Shown in pieces: positions 1 through 8,088 of a stretch of 12,240 bases of DNA. The notes under the pieces are model-generated. The model saw only the letters and a program-made list of their open reading frames with translations, did no database searches and was not told the origin of the DNA. The stretch comes from Porticoccaceae bacterium. Its GTDB lineage: Bacteria; Pseudomonadota; Gammaproteobacteria; Pseudomonadales; Porticoccaceae. The stretch lies in the NCBI GenBank assembly GCA_030741175.1, contig JASLVT010000017.1:1-12240 (forward strand), in the 5' to 3' direction. The position numbers were made by a program, and so were the translations under genes. How positions within the stretch are numbered: the first letter of the stretch is position 1; each line of letters starts with the position of its first letter.

Positions 1-633
1 GTGCATATCGAGGTGACTAAATATGCCGCCGATGGCATGGAATGTGTACTGATTGGCCACGAGGGCCATCCTGAGGTCGAGGGCACCATGGGACAGTATG
101 ACTGTTCTGATGGCGGTGCCATTTACCTTGTTGAAAATCCGCAGGATGTGTTGGCTCTAGAGGTTAAGGATCCATCCAAGCTCGCTTTTGTCACCCAGAC
201 AACATTATCCATGGATGATACCGCTGTGGTTATTGATGCATTGAAGGCCAAGTTTCCACAGATTAAGGGGCCGCGTAAGGATGATATCTGCTATGCCACT
301 CAAAATCGTCAGGATGCAGTCAAGCAACTTGCCATAGAAACCGATATGGTGCTGGTTGTTGGTTCGGTGGCGAGCTCCAACTCCAATCGTCTGCGTGAGC
401 TGGCGGTGCGCTGTGGCTGTGAAGCTTATTTGATCGATGGTCCCGACGATATCCAGCCTGATTGGTTGCATAGCACCAGAACTGTGGGTGTCACCGCTGG
501 TGCTTCCGCACCAGAGGTTTTAGTCCAAGATGTTATTCGCCGTTTAGTTGATATGGGTGCTACTCCTCCTGAGGAGTTGGACGGTGTGTCGGAAAATATT
601 AGCTTCTCTCTCCCCAAAGAGCTCCGTCTCTAG
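1..633 (+). CDS. ispH: 4-hydroxy-3-methylbut-2-enyl diphosphate reductase, C-terminal part
   Basis: Last enzyme of the MEP isoprenoid pathway: a cytoplasmic 4Fe-4S protein that reduces HMBPP to isopentenyl and dimethylallyl diphosphate. The window opens inside the gene: the first codon (GTG) is the internal Val of the family motif KVHxEV, not a start, and about 100 N-terminal residues with two of the three cluster cysteines lie upstream. Visible, numbered from the first codon: the substrate-site stretch [15 protein letters not shown] (His23, Glu25), TQTTLS near 65-70, [11 protein letters not shown] with the third cluster Cys97, SSNSNRL near 125-131 and TAGASAP near 165-171, ending in PKELRL. 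This matches E. coli IspH closely over its whole length. The stop overlaps the stop of convergent pgi by 4 bp. The gene has no functional link to the sugar genes; it is the left-hand neighbour. Confidence 0.97.
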   Translation: MHIEVTKYAADGMECVLIGHEGHPEVEGTMGQYDCSDGGAIYLVENPQDVLALEVKDPSKLAFVTQTTLSMDDTAVVIDALKAKFPQIKGPRKDDICYATQNRQDAVKQLAIETDMVLVVGSVASSNSNRLRELAVRCGCEAYLIDGPDDIQPDWLHSTRTVGVTAGASAPEVLVQDVIRRLVDMGATPPEELDGVSENISFSLPKELRL

Positions 634-2225
634 CTATTTTTGGCAATATGCGCGAACAATGCTTGAGTGGAGGGATCAAACCCTGTGGTCTGCGCATTTT
701 CGCCCAGTAGCTCATTGGCCATTTTTTTGCCTAGCTCGACTCCCCATTGATCGAACGAATTGATATTCCAGATACTTCCTTGGACAAACACCTTGTGTTC
801 GTAAAGTGCGATTAAAGCACCGAAATTCTTCGGCGAGAGCCGCTTTAAAAGCAAGGTGTTAGAGGGCTTATTACCGGGGTAATAACGGTGCTGCTGGCCC
901 TCAGGTGCCGGTTGCCCAGCCATAAGCGCTGATGACTGGGCTAGCATATTGCCCAATAGTACGCGGTGATGCTCGTCATTGCTCAGGTCATCTTTGATCG
1001 CGGCGATAAAGTCGACAGGTACTGTTCGAGTGCCCTGATGCAGGAGCTGGAAAAAAGCATGTTGACCGTTGGTACCCGTCTGGCCCCAGAGAATCGCACC
1101 GGTATTATGGTCGATAGGGTCGCCAGATAGCGATGTGGCTTTGCCATTGCTTTCCATATCCAGTTGTTGCAGATACGATGGAAGCAGAAGCATACGTTCG
1201 CAATAGGGTATGACCGCTGTGGATTCAATATTGAGGAAGTTGCTGTACCAGATACCAAGCAGAGCCAGAATCACGGGCATATTGCTTGCGAATGGCGCCT
1301 GTTGAAAGTGGAGATCCATATCACGAGCACCGGCTAGCATTTGTTCAAATTGATCAAAACCGATGCTAATGGCAATAGATAAACCAATGCTTGACCACAG
1401 AGAGTAGCGGCCTCCGACCCATTCGGCAAATTCCAATATCTGCTCTTTGGGAATACCGTAGTCCATTGCATTGGCCGGGTTGGCGGTGAGGGCAACGAAG
1501 TGACTGCTGTTTTGTGGTTGCTCAAGTCCTAAATTATGCTTAAACCAGTTAATGGCGGTTTTAGCATTTAACAGAGTTTCCTGTGTAGTAAATGTCTTGC
1601 TGGCCACAGCCACTAAAGTGGTTTCTGGGTTGAGTTTGTTTAATGTGGTGAGTATCTCTGCACCATCGACATTAGAAATAAAATGCAGATTGATATCTGG
1701 ATGAGCATATTCCTCTAATGCAGCGCAAGCCAATTTGGGACCTAGATCTGAGCCGCCGATACCTATATTTACCACATCTGTAATGGGTTTACCTGAGCTT
1801 CCGAGCCATTGACCGTTGCGAATTTTGGTGCTGGCTTGTTTTACCGCTTGGAGTTGCGATTTTACCTGAGCGATGCGTTTACCCTCTTCTTCGGTGTTGG
1901 CATCTTCAGGCTCGGCGCGCAGAGCAGCATGGAGCACGGCACGATTTTCGGTTGTATTGATGGCCTCTCCGGCAAACATGGCGGCACGATGAGACTGCAG
2001 TGGCGATTGTTCTGCTAGTGCCAGTAGTTCTGTCCAGATGCTGTCATCAAATAAATTTTTGGAAAAATCCAGATATAACTCACCAACATGCAGTGAAAAC
2101 TGATCCGCTCGCTGGGGATGCGCGACGAATAGTTCAGCCATATTAATGTTTTTGGCGTTATTGGCCGCTGTTTGGAGTGCCAACCAAGCGGGAGAAGATG
2201 CGGGTGAGTAATGTTTGGGGGTCAT
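630..2225 (-). CDS. pgi: Glucose-6-phosphate isomerase
   Basis: Cytoplasmic enzyme interconverting glucose 6-phosphate and fructose 6-phosphate. At 531 residues it is slightly shorter than E. coli Pgi (about 549). Motifs in order: [13 protein letters not shown] (152-164), SKTFTTQET (209-217, phosphate binding), the first PGI signature [10 protein letters not shown] (270-279), the catalytic Glu358 in QLDMESNGK, the ring-opening His389 in [10 protein letters not shown], and the second signature [18 protein letters not shown] (483-500) ending in the catalytic Lys500. The start ATG is supported by the N-terminus ([15 protein letters not shown]), which resembles other Pgi proteins; an AGGA about 12 nt upstream is a loosely spaced ribosome site. 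It is transcribed away from edd across a 178-bp region with HexR-type operators. With the ED genes on the other strand, Pgi can recycle fructose 6-phosphate into the ED route or serve gluconeogenesis; which dominates cannot be seen here. Confidence 0.97.
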   Translation of the reverse strand: MTPKHYSPASSPAWLALQTAANNAKNINMAELFVAHPQRADQFSLHVGELYLDFSKNLFDDSIWTELLALAEQSPLQSHRAAMFAGEAINTTENRAVLHAALRAEPEDANTEEEGKRIAQVKSQLQAVKQASTKIRNGQWLGSSGKPITDVVNIGIGGSDLGPKLACAALEEYAHPDINLHFISNVDGAEILTTLNKLNPETTLVAVASKTFTTQETLLNAKTAINWFKHNLGLEQPQNSSHFVALTANPANAMDYGIPKEQILEFAEWVGGRYSLWSSIGLSIAISIGFDQFEQMLAGARDMDLHFQQAPFASNMPVILALLGIWYSNFLNIESTAVIPYCERMLLLPSYLQQLDMESNGKATSLSGDPIDHNTGAILWGQTGTNGQHAFFQLLHQGTRTVPVDFIAAIKDDLSNDEHHRVLLGNMLAQSSALMAGQPAPEGQQHRYYPGNKPSNTLLLKRLSPKNFGALIALYEHKVFVQGSIWNINSFDQWGVELGKKMANELLGENAQTTGFDPSTQALFAHIAKNS

Positions 2226-2269
2226 CTGTCGGTTAATTCCTGTTTGAGACTGATTGCTTAACGCGTAAA

Positions 2270-2288
2270 ATTAAGTCTATTACTTAAT
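2270..2288. repeat. Perfect 7-5-7 inverted repeat upstream of pgi
   Basis: ATTAAGT (2270-2276), spacer ctatt, ACTTAAT (2282-2288): perfectly symmetric arms lying 45-63 bp upstream of the pgi ATG. It does not fit the HexR consensus. It could be an operator for another regulator or sit in the pgi core promoter or leader. In such AT-rich DNA, chance is possible. Confidence 0.4.
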
Positions 2289-2307
2289 GCTCGTTTATTA
2301 AACTAAA

Positions 2308-2322
2308 TGTAATTAAATTACA
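2308..2322. promoter_or_regulatory. HexR-type operator 1 (pgi/edd)
   Basis: TGTAATTAAATTACA, a perfect palindrome around its central base. It equals, as I recall it, the HexR consensus described for gammaproteobacteria such as Shewanella. It lies 82 bp upstream of the edd ATG and 83 bp upstream of the pgi ATG, so it could act on either or both. A hexR gene is in the same window, which strengthens the call. Confidence 0.88.
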
Positions 2323-2360
2323 ATATTTGCCGGATTTATCGATTAATTATGGTCAATTTA

Positions 2361-2375
2361 TGTAATTTTGTTACA
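2361..2375. promoter_or_regulatory. HexR-type operator 2 (edd)
   Basis: TGTAATTTTGTTACA matches 12 of 15 positions of operator 1; the left half is intact and the outer five bases of the right half are intact. It ends 28 bp before the edd ATG, where a bound repressor would block initiation or early elongation. Its centre is 53 bp from that of operator 1, about five helical turns, so both would face the same side of the DNA. Confidence 0.75.
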
Positions 2376-2403
2376 ATTAGCCATCGACTACTTCGGAGCC
2401 ATT

Positions 2404-4230
2404 ATGGGTCAGATTAATCCCCAAGTTGCCGCTGTAACGCAGCGCATTATAGAGCGCAGTGCGAGTTTGCGTGATGATTATTTACGTCAAATTGCAGAAG
2501 ATTACAATAATCGCCCAAAGCGCGGTAAATTGAGCTGCGGCAATCTAGCGCATGGCTTTGCCGCCTGCGGTGAGGACGATAAAAATAGCCTGCGTATGAT
2601 GGAGGCGGGCAATATGGCTATCGTTACCTCCTATAACGATATGCTATCTGCCCATCAGCCCTATGCGACCTATCCTGATAAGCTTAAACAGGCAATGCGT
2701 GAGATTGGCTGCACGGCGCAAGTGGCTGGTGGTGTGCCGGCCATGTGTGATGGGGTGACTCAGGGTCAGGATGGTATGGAGCTGAGCTTGCTAAGTCGCG
2801 ATTTGATCGCTCAGTGCACAGCGATGTCGCTATCCCATCAGATGTTTGATGGGGTCTTGGCCCTGGGTATCTGCGACAAGATTGTTCCCGGTTTGGTTAT
2901 GGGTGTGCTTAGTTTTGGTTATCTGCCGGCATTATTTGTCCCCGCAGGTCCGATGGAGTCGGGCCTTCCCAATAAAGAAAAGCAGCGTATTCGCCAGCTT
3001 TATGCTGAGGGAAAAATTGGTCGCGATGAGCTTCTTCAGGCCGAGTCCGATTCCTATCACAGTCATGGCACCTGTACTTTTTACGGCACCGCTAACAGTA
3101 ACCAAATGGTACTTGAGGCGATGGGACTACAGATGCCAGGTAGCTCTTTTGTCAATCCAGACAACCCTTTGCGTGACAAATTAACTGCCGAGGCTGGTTA
3201 TCAGTTAGCGCGGATAACCGCGCTAGGTAAAGACTATCGGCCTGTTGGCGAGATCGTAGACGCGCGATCTATAGTCAACGGTACGGTTGCTCTTTTGGCC
3301 TCTGGCGGCTCCACAAACCATACGATGCATTTGGTGGCTATTGCTCGAGCGGCGGGCATTATTCTCAATTGGGATGATATATCTGAGCTCAGTGCCGCAG
3401 TACCGCTGTTGGCGCGGGTATATCCCAATGGTCAGGCGGATGTAAATCATTTTCATGCGGCGGGCGGAACCAGCTGCCTATTCCGGCAATTGCTCGATGC
3501 TGGCTTTATGCATGCTGATGCCAAGACCTCTTGGGGCGATAGTTTTGCTGATTTCACTCAGGAGCCGCGATTAAATGAGGACAACAAGGTTGTCTGGCAT
3601 GAGTCTCCGCAACAGCCATTGGATATGGATGTATTGACCACAGTTGATAAGGCATTCTCCGATGAGGGCGGATTGCGGCTAATGAGCGGTAATCTCGGTC
3701 GCGGTGTTATTAAAGTGTCTGCAGTGGCTCTGGAAAATCAAATTGTTGAGGCACCCGCTGTGGTTATTGATGCGCAGGATGATTTGGAACCTTTATTTAA
3801 GTCTGGTTCACTTGATAGGGACTGTGTGGTGGTGGTTCGTTACCAGGGCCCCAAGGCATTGGGAATGCCCGAATTACATAAACTAACGCCATTTTTGGGG
3901 ACGTTGCAGGACAAAGGTCATAAGGTCGCGCTGGTCACCGATGGGCGTATGTCCGGTGCCTCCGGCAAGGTTCCAGCTGCCATCCATATTGTGCCTGAAG
4001 CGGCCAGTGGCGGTTTGTTAAGTAAGGTTCGCGACGGCGATATGTTGCGTGTCAATGCGGTAACCGGTGAGCTGATGTTTGTTGGTGATCAGGCTGAGCT
4101 CGAGGCGCGAGAAGCAGCACCACAGCCCAATGTTGGACAGAGAGGCTGCGGACGAGAGCTGTTTGCCATCAACCGTGACAATATCAGTAATGCTGAGCAG
4201 GGCGCATCATTCCTGTTTTCTGGAGAATAA
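2404..4230 (+). CDS. edd: 6-phosphogluconate dehydratase (Entner-Doudoroff)
   Basis: Dehydrates 6-phosphogluconate to 2-keto-3-deoxy-6-phosphogluconate (KDPG), the committing step of the ED route. IlvD/Edd family, 608 residues from the chosen ATG (E. coli about 603). Visible: [12 protein letters not shown] (45-55), [20 protein letters not shown] with Cys115, the IlvD/Edd signature [11 protein letters not shown] (157-167), [14 protein letters not shown] with Cys224, [12 protein letters not shown], and the second signature [14 protein letters not shown] (from 511). The three cysteines fit the iron-sulfur ligands of the family. IlvD itself is excluded by the Edd-specific N-terminus ([16 protein letters not shown]) and the overall match to E. 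coli Edd. The start is ATG 2404 with GGAG 5 nt upstream; a longer reading from TTG 2368 would place the start inside HexR operator 2 and is rejected. First gene of a five-gene operon; glk follows after 3 bp. Confidence 0.97.
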   Translation: MGQINPQVAAVTQRIIERSASLRDDYLRQIAEDYNNRPKRGKLSCGNLAHGFAACGEDDKNSLRMMEAGNMAIVTSYNDMLSAHQPYATYPDKLKQAMREIGCTAQVAGGVPAMCDGVTQGQDGMELSLLSRDLIAQCTAMSLSHQMFDGVLALGICDKIVPGLVMGVLSFGYLPALFVPAGPMESGLPNKEKQRIRQLYAEGKIGRDELLQAESDSYHSHGTCTFYGTANSNQMVLEAMGLQMPGSSFVNPDNPLRDKLTAEAGYQLARITALGKDYRPVGEIVDARSIVNGTVALLASGGSTNHTMHLVAIARAAGIILNWDDISELSAAVPLLARVYPNGQADVNHFHAAGGTSCLFRQLLDAGFMHADAKTSWGDSFADFTQEPRLNEDNKVVWHESPQQPLDMDVLTTVDKAFSDEGGLRLMSGNLGRGVIKVSAVALENQIVEAPAVVIDAQDDLEPLFKSGSLDRDCVVVVRYQGPKALGMPELHKLTPFLGTLQDKGHKVALVTDGRMSGASGKVPAAIHIVPEAASGGLLSKVRDGDMLRVNAVTGELMFVGDQAELEAREAAPQPNVGQRGCGRELFAINRDNISNAEQGASFLFSGE

Positions 4231-4233
4231 TCG

Positions 4234-5208
4234 ATGGCTGAAAAATGGAATTTGGTAGCGGATATTGGCGGCACTAATGCACGGTTTTCTGCACTTTTAG
4301 ATGATGGTAGTTTGGAGAGTGAGTTTGAATTTCATCATTCCGTTGAGGAGTACCCACAATTTGCGGACTTAATTGGTGGATTGCTTGAGGAGATTGCTAC
4401 AGCGACTGGCTGGAGCAGCAAGCCAACCAATGTATGTTTTGCTGTGGCCTGCCCAGCTGATAACGAGGAGATTACCTTTACCAACAGCCATTGGCAATTT
4501 ACTAAGACCCAGCTAAAACAACTTTTGGGTTGTGAGACGCTTTCGGTGATCAATGATTTTGAAGCGGTAGCTCATGGGATTACTGAGTTGGATGACAGTG
4601 ATTTAGTTAAAGTTGGCGGTGGTGATGCCATTCAGACAAAGCCCATTGGTATTTTAGGCGCTGGCACAGGCCTTGGTGTAGCGGGTCTGATACAGCACTC
4701 AAAGGGTTATCATGTTGTTGATACCGAGGGCGGTCATGCTGACTACGCACCAATTGATGATGTTCAGAGCGCGGTGGTTAATTGTTTGCGTGATCGTTAT
4801 GGCCGCGTATCTCTAGAGCGTTTACTGTCGGGCAAGGGTATTTTAAATATTTACACTGCGCTGTGTTCCATTGATGCAGTTGAAGCACAATTTTCTACGC
4901 CGGCTGAAGTTGTGTCAGCGGCACTGGCCAGTACTGATAGTCGAGCATTACAGACCTTGCAGATGTTCTGTGAAGGTATGGGCTCGGCCGCGGGGAATCT
5001 GGCTTTAACACTTGGTGCCAAAGGTGGTATTTACATTGCGGGTGGCGTAATTCCGCGTTTTCAAGAATTTTTTATCAATAGTGGTTTTCGCAGTAAGTTT
5101 GAAGACAAGGGTCGCTTTGTCAGTTATTTACAGCCGATACCCGTCTTTATAGTGGTTCGCAGTAATCTCGGTCTTTTGGGTGCGGCGAAGAAGCTACAGC
5201 AAATTTAA
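4234..5208 (+). CDS. glk: Glucokinase
   Basis: Phosphorylates free glucose with ATP to glucose 6-phosphate in the cytoplasm, feeding Zwf. It is the E. coli-type (non-ROK) glucokinase, 324 residues against 321 in E. coli. Motifs: phosphate-1 loop VADIGGTNARF (8-18) with Asp10, the glucose-binding catalytic Asp108 in VINDFEAVAHG, ATP-site LGAGTGLGVAG (141-151), and TEGGHADYAP (164-173) with the sugar-binding Glu165 and His168. The ROK zinc motif is absent. The ribosome site GGAG (4222-4225) lies inside the end of edd, 8 nt before the ATG, which suggests coupled translation. With no phosphotransferase genes in view, glucose entering by an unseen permease or released from disaccharides would be the substrate. 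Confidence 0.96.
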   Translation: MAEKWNLVADIGGTNARFSALLDDGSLESEFEFHHSVEEYPQFADLIGGLLEEIATATGWSSKPTNVCFAVACPADNEEITFTNSHWQFTKTQLKQLLGCETLSVINDFEAVAHGITELDDSDLVKVGGGDAIQTKPIGILGAGTGLGVAGLIQHSKGYHVVDTEGGHADYAPIDDVQSAVVNCLRDRYGRVSLERLLSGKGILNIYTALCSIDAVEAQFSTPAEVVSAALASTDSRALQTLQMFCEGMGSAAGNLALTLGAKGGIYIAGGVIPRFQEFFINSGFRSKFEDKGRFVSYLQPIPVFIVVRSNLGLLGAAKKLQQI

Positions 5209-5218
5209 GGAGTTGTAC

Positions 5219-5839
5219 GTGCGAAATTTATTGACCGGTCATTCGGTTATTCCTGTTATTACTTTAGACCGAGTCGAGGATGCTGTGCCACTGGCAGAGG
5301 CGTTGGTGGCTGGTGGCATTAAGGTGCTTGAGGTGACCCTTCGCACTGAAGCCGCTGTCGAGGGTATTCGTCAAATTGTCAAACATGTCCCTGAGGCCAT
5401 CGTTGGCACTGGCACGGTTTGTACCGAGCAACAGATAAAGTTATCGGAGGATTTGGGTTGCCAGTTTATGATTTCTCCCGGCGCTACTGAAAACCTCCTG
5501 CAAGCGGGAGAGCGTTCGGATATACCATTTTTACCCGGGATCTCATCAGTAAGCGAGTTGATGCGTGGTATGGAGTATGGTTATCGCAACTTTAAGTTTT
5601 TCCCTGCAGAAGCCGCTGGTGGACCCGCAGTGTTAAAAGCGATGGCTGGTCCTTTCGGTGATATCGGCTTTTGTCCGACTGGTGGCATTGGCTTACACAA
5701 TGCCATGGAATATTTGGCGCTTCCAAATGTATTATGTGTTGGGGGTTCCTGGATTGCGCAGACAAAGCTGATCAATGAGCAGCGTTGGTCTGAAATTGAA
5801 ACATTGGCGCGCGAAGCCTGTGGGCTGACTGCTGAGTAA
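5219..5839 (+). CDS. eda: KDPG aldolase (2-keto-3-deoxy-6-phosphogluconate aldolase)
   Basis: Class I aldolase splitting KDPG into pyruvate and glyceraldehyde 3-phosphate, the second ED-specific step. 206 residues from the chosen start (E. coli 213). Visible: IPVITLD (11-17), the acid-base Glu38 in LEVTLRT (37-43), VGTGTV (62-67), SPGAT (86-90), and the Schiff-base Lys126 in NFKFFPAEAAGG, then CPTGGI and CVGGSW for phosphate binding. The start is GTG 5219: a full AAGGAG (5207-5212) sits 6 nt upstream. The longer reading from 5180 has no such site, overlaps the end of glk by 29 nt and adds a tail (MRRRSYSKFKELY) not seen in the family. Ten bases separate it from glk and 41 from zwf, the widest gap in the operon. 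Confidence 0.96.
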   Translation: MRNLLTGHSVIPVITLDRVEDAVPLAEALVAGGIKVLEVTLRTEAAVEGIRQIVKHVPEAIVGTGTVCTEQQIKLSEDLGCQFMISPGATENLLQAGERSDIPFLPGISSVSELMRGMEYGYRNFKFFPAEAAGGPAVLKAMAGPFGDIGFCPTGGIGLHNAMEYLALPNVLCVGGSWIAQTKLINEQRWSEIETLAREACGLTAE

Positions 5840-5856
5840 GAGCGCAGGACGAACAT

Positions 5857-5870
5857 AGTAGAAAACTACT
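5857..5870 (+). repeat. Small hairpin in the eda-zwf gap
   Basis: AGTAG (5857-5861), loop aaaa, CTACT (5866-5870), directly followed by the zwf ribosome site GAGG (5871-5874). The 5-bp stem is weak, with no T-run after it, so it is not a terminator. It could tune zwf translation or protect an mRNA end; it may also be chance. Confidence 0.25.
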
Positions 5871-5880
5871 GAGGTTAATA

Positions 5881-7338
5881 ATGAGCAATAATATTGATTT
5901 GGTTATCTTTGGCGCCCGAGGCGACCTGTCCAAACGCAAGCTTTTTCCTGCGCTTTACCATTTGGATAAAGCGGGCTTATTGGCTGACAGTGTGCGAATT
6001 GCCGGTGTAGCGCGAGAAGATATTGATACCATCGCTTTTATTGAACAGACCCAAGCATTATTGCAGACCTATGTTAATGAGGCCGATTGGGACGAGGCAG
6101 TATGGAGTAGATTTAGCCATCGTTTGCAGTATATCCGCATTGATTTTGCACAGAAAAAACAGTTCTCCGCTTTGAAAGACTGGTCTCTGGATAAGCGCAC
6201 TATGGTGTTCTACATGGCAACGCCGCCGAGTATTTTTGGTTCCATCTGCAAGCACTTGGATGAGGCAGGTTGTATAAACAAAACAGCACGCATTGTGCTC
6301 GAAAAGCCGATCGGCCATGATCTCAAAAGTTCACAAGAGGTGAATGATACGGTTGGACGCTATTTCCCAGAGCGCAATATTTATCGTATTGACCATTATT
6401 TAGGTAAAGAAACGGTCCAGAACCTATTAGCACTGCGGTTTGCTAATCGCATGATTAACTCTCAGTGGGATAACAGCTGTATTGATCATGTTCAGATTAC
6501 TGCAGCAGAGACTGTGGGTATCGAGGGTCGTTGGTCCTATTATGATAAGGTTGGGCAGTTGCGTGATATGGTGCAAAATCATTTGCTGCAGTTGCTATGT
6601 ATGGTGGCTATGGAACCACCAAATTCACTGGAGGCAGATGAAATTCGAGCCGAGAAAGTGAAGTTGCTTCGAGCTCTCAGCCCCATAGCGCCAGAAAATG
6701 TGGTTGATCAAGCTGTGCGTGGACAGTATGCCGCAGGCTGGATTGCCGGTGAGCCCGTTGTTGGCTACATGGAGGAGGACGGTTGTTCTGGCGATAGCAG
6801 TAATAATGAAACCTTTGTTGCTCTCAAAGTGTATGTCGATAATTGGCGTTGGAATGGTGTGCCATTTTATCTGCGTACGGGTAAGCGCATGAAAGATAAA
6901 GTCACACAGGTGGTCATTACCTACAAAGATAATCCCCATTCTCTTTTCCCTGAAACCAATGATGAGGCTAATAATCGCCTTGTGATCAACTTACAGCCCA
7001 ATGAGGGTATCCAGTTGGAGATGGTATCCAAGAAGCAGAGTCTCAAACAGCGTATGGGTGTTGAGAAGCGCACACTCAATCTGGATTTCTATGACGCCGC
7101 AGGTGATTCAAGAATTCCGGATGCCTATGAGCGGCTGTTGCTTGAGGTGATTAAAGGTGATCAGTGGTTGTTTGTCAGCCGTGATGAAATCGAGGCCTCC
7201 TGGCGTTGGTGTGATGCGTTGTTGGATGCATGGGCAGATAAAAAGGTCGGCACCAAGTCCTATAGTGCTGGCTCTTGGGGCCCATCAAAAGCCGAGATTT
7301 TAATTGAGAGTGATAACCGCAGTTGGCATGAGGACTAA
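5881..7338 (+). CDS. zwf: Glucose-6-phosphate 1-dehydrogenase
   Basis: Oxidises glucose 6-phosphate to 6-phosphogluconolactone while reducing NADP+; entry step to the ED and pentose phosphate routes. 485 residues (E. coli 491). Visible: Rossmann nucleotide loop VIFGARGDLSKRKL (8-21), EKPIGHD (141-147), the active-site signature RIDHYLGKETVQN (169-181) with Asp171, His172 and Lys176, the catalytic-base region VQNHLLQ, and YLRTGKRM in the C-terminal domain. Arg13 and Arg45 sit where E. coli Zwf has Lys18 and Arg50, which contact the 2'-phosphate, so NADP+ preference is inferred. The start ATG has GAGG 6 nt upstream. No gnd (6-phosphogluconate dehydrogenase) is in view, so within this locus the product is directed to Edd. 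pgl follows after 2 bp. Confidence 0.97.
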   Translation: MSNNIDLVIFGARGDLSKRKLFPALYHLDKAGLLADSVRIAGVAREDIDTIAFIEQTQALLQTYVNEADWDEAVWSRFSHRLQYIRIDFAQKKQFSALKDWSLDKRTMVFYMATPPSIFGSICKHLDEAGCINKTARIVLEKPIGHDLKSSQEVNDTVGRYFPERNIYRIDHYLGKETVQNLLALRFANRMINSQWDNSCIDHVQITAAETVGIEGRWSYYDKVGQLRDMVQNHLLQLLCMVAMEPPNSLEADEIRAEKVKLLRALSPIAPENVVDQAVRGQYAAGWIAGEPVVGYMEEDGCSGDSSNNETFVALKVYVDNWRWNGVPFYLRTGKRMKDKVTQVVITYKDNPHSLFPETNDEANNRLVINLQPNEGIQLEMVSKKQSLKQRMGVEKRTLNLDFYDAAGDSRIPDAYERLLLEVIKGDQWLFVSRDEIEASWRWCDALLDAWADKKVGTKSYSAGSWGPSKAEILIESDNRSWHED

Positions 7339-7340
7339 AT

Positions 7341-8030
7341 ATGGAAATCCTAGAGTTTGAAAATACCTCCGCATTGGATATTGCTTTGGCGGAACAGGTG
7401 GCTGAATCATTGCAAGCGGATATCAATGCTAGCGGCTCAGCATCATTAGTAGTCTCCGGTGGTCGTACACCGATGGGCTTTTTCCATTTGCTGTCACAGC
7501 AGGATTTAGATTGGAGTGCAGTGACTGTTGCCCTCGCCGATGAGCGTTGGGTTGATAACCAACATAAAGACAGTAACGAAAAATTGGTGCGTGAGAACTT
7601 ACTGATAAACAATGCTGTTAAGGCAAACTTTATCGCCGCCAAAAATGCGGCCGCTGATGCTTTAGATGGTGAAGCCGATTTAGAACAGTCCCTTGCAGCT
7701 GTTGGGCAATTTACAGTGGTGATACTGGGCATGGGCGATGATGGTCACACTGCATCATTATTCCCTGAAGCGGAAACATTGGCTCTGGGTCTGGATATGA
7801 ACTCCGGTAGAACAGCCATTGCGGTGACGCCACCAGAGGCACCTCATCAGCGCATCAGCATGACATTGCCACGACTGCTTGATACTCAACAGGTTGTTAT
7901 CCATATCAGTGGTGCTGGTAAGCAGACGGTCTTGAAGGCTGCCCGTGAGGGTGATGACGTTGCTGAATTGCCTATTCGTGCTGTTTTGAATCAGCAGATT
8001 GCGCCGCTTAAGATTTATTGGGCAAAGTAA
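7341..8030 (+). CDS. pgl: 6-phosphogluconolactonase
   Basis: Hydrolyses 6-phosphogluconolactone to 6-phosphogluconate, between Zwf and Edd. 229 residues, the DevB/NagB-like Pgl type found in Pseudomonas, not the beta-propeller Pgl of E. coli. Visible: VSGGRTPMGFF near 38-48 (phosphate loop), ADERWV near 67-72, the family signature GMGDDGHTASLFPE near 131-144 with the catalytic His, and a C-terminal KIYWAK typical of the fold. GAGGA (7330-7334) inside the end of zwf gives 6-nt spacing to the ATG, so translation is probably coupled. Last gene of the edd operon; the next gene (pyk) is convergent. Confidence 0.96.
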   Translation: MEILEFENTSALDIALAEQVAESLQADINASGSASLVVSGGRTPMGFFHLLSQQDLDWSAVTVALADERWVDNQHKDSNEKLVRENLLINNAVKANFIAAKNAAADALDGEADLEQSLAAVGQFTVVILGMGDDGHTASLFPEAETLALGLDMNSGRTAIAVTPPEAPHQRISMTLPRLLDTQQVVIHISGAGKQTVLKAAREGDDVAELPIRAVLNQQIAPLKIYWAK

Positions 8031-8052
8031 GGTTCTTTCAGATATCTAAGTC

Positions 8053-8066
8053 GGCCATCCATGGCC
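8053..8066. terminator. Weak hairpin between convergent pgl and pyk
   Basis: GGCCA (8053-8057), loop tcca, TGGCC (8062-8066) lies in the 58-bp gap between the two stop codons, where a bidirectional terminator is expected. The T-run on the plus strand (8081-8084) starts 14 nt after the stem and no T-run follows on the minus side, so it is not a canonical intrinsic terminator. No other candidate was seen in the gap. Confidence 0.3.
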
Positions 8067-8088
8067 TGGGAAGAGACGGTTTTTCAAG

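Larger units (their letters stand above)
2226..2403. promoter_or_regulatory. Divergent pgi/edd control region
   Basis: AT-rich 178-bp gap between the divergent starts of pgi and edd. It holds two HexR-type operators (2308-2322 and 2361-2375) and a separate perfect inverted repeat (2270-2288). I found no convincing sigma-70 promoter on either strand; for edd the best pair, TTGCCG (2327-2332) and TATGGT (2348-2353), has a 15-nt spacer and is weak. The edd ribosome site GGAG is at 2395-2398. Confidence 0.75.

Noticed and set aside
2368..2403. Longer edd start at TTG 2368
   Set aside because: It lies inside HexR operator 2, has no ribosome site and adds residues not seen in Edd; ATG 2404 has GGAG at proper spacing and matches the family N-terminus.
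5180..5218. Longer eda start at ATG 5180
   Set aside because: It overlaps glk by 29 nt and lacks a ribosome site; GTG 5219 has a full AAGGAG 6 nt upstream.
7175..7732. Minus-strand 185-codon open frame across zwf and pgl
   Set aside because: It is antisense to two clear genes with intact motifs; its low-complexity translation shows no domain.
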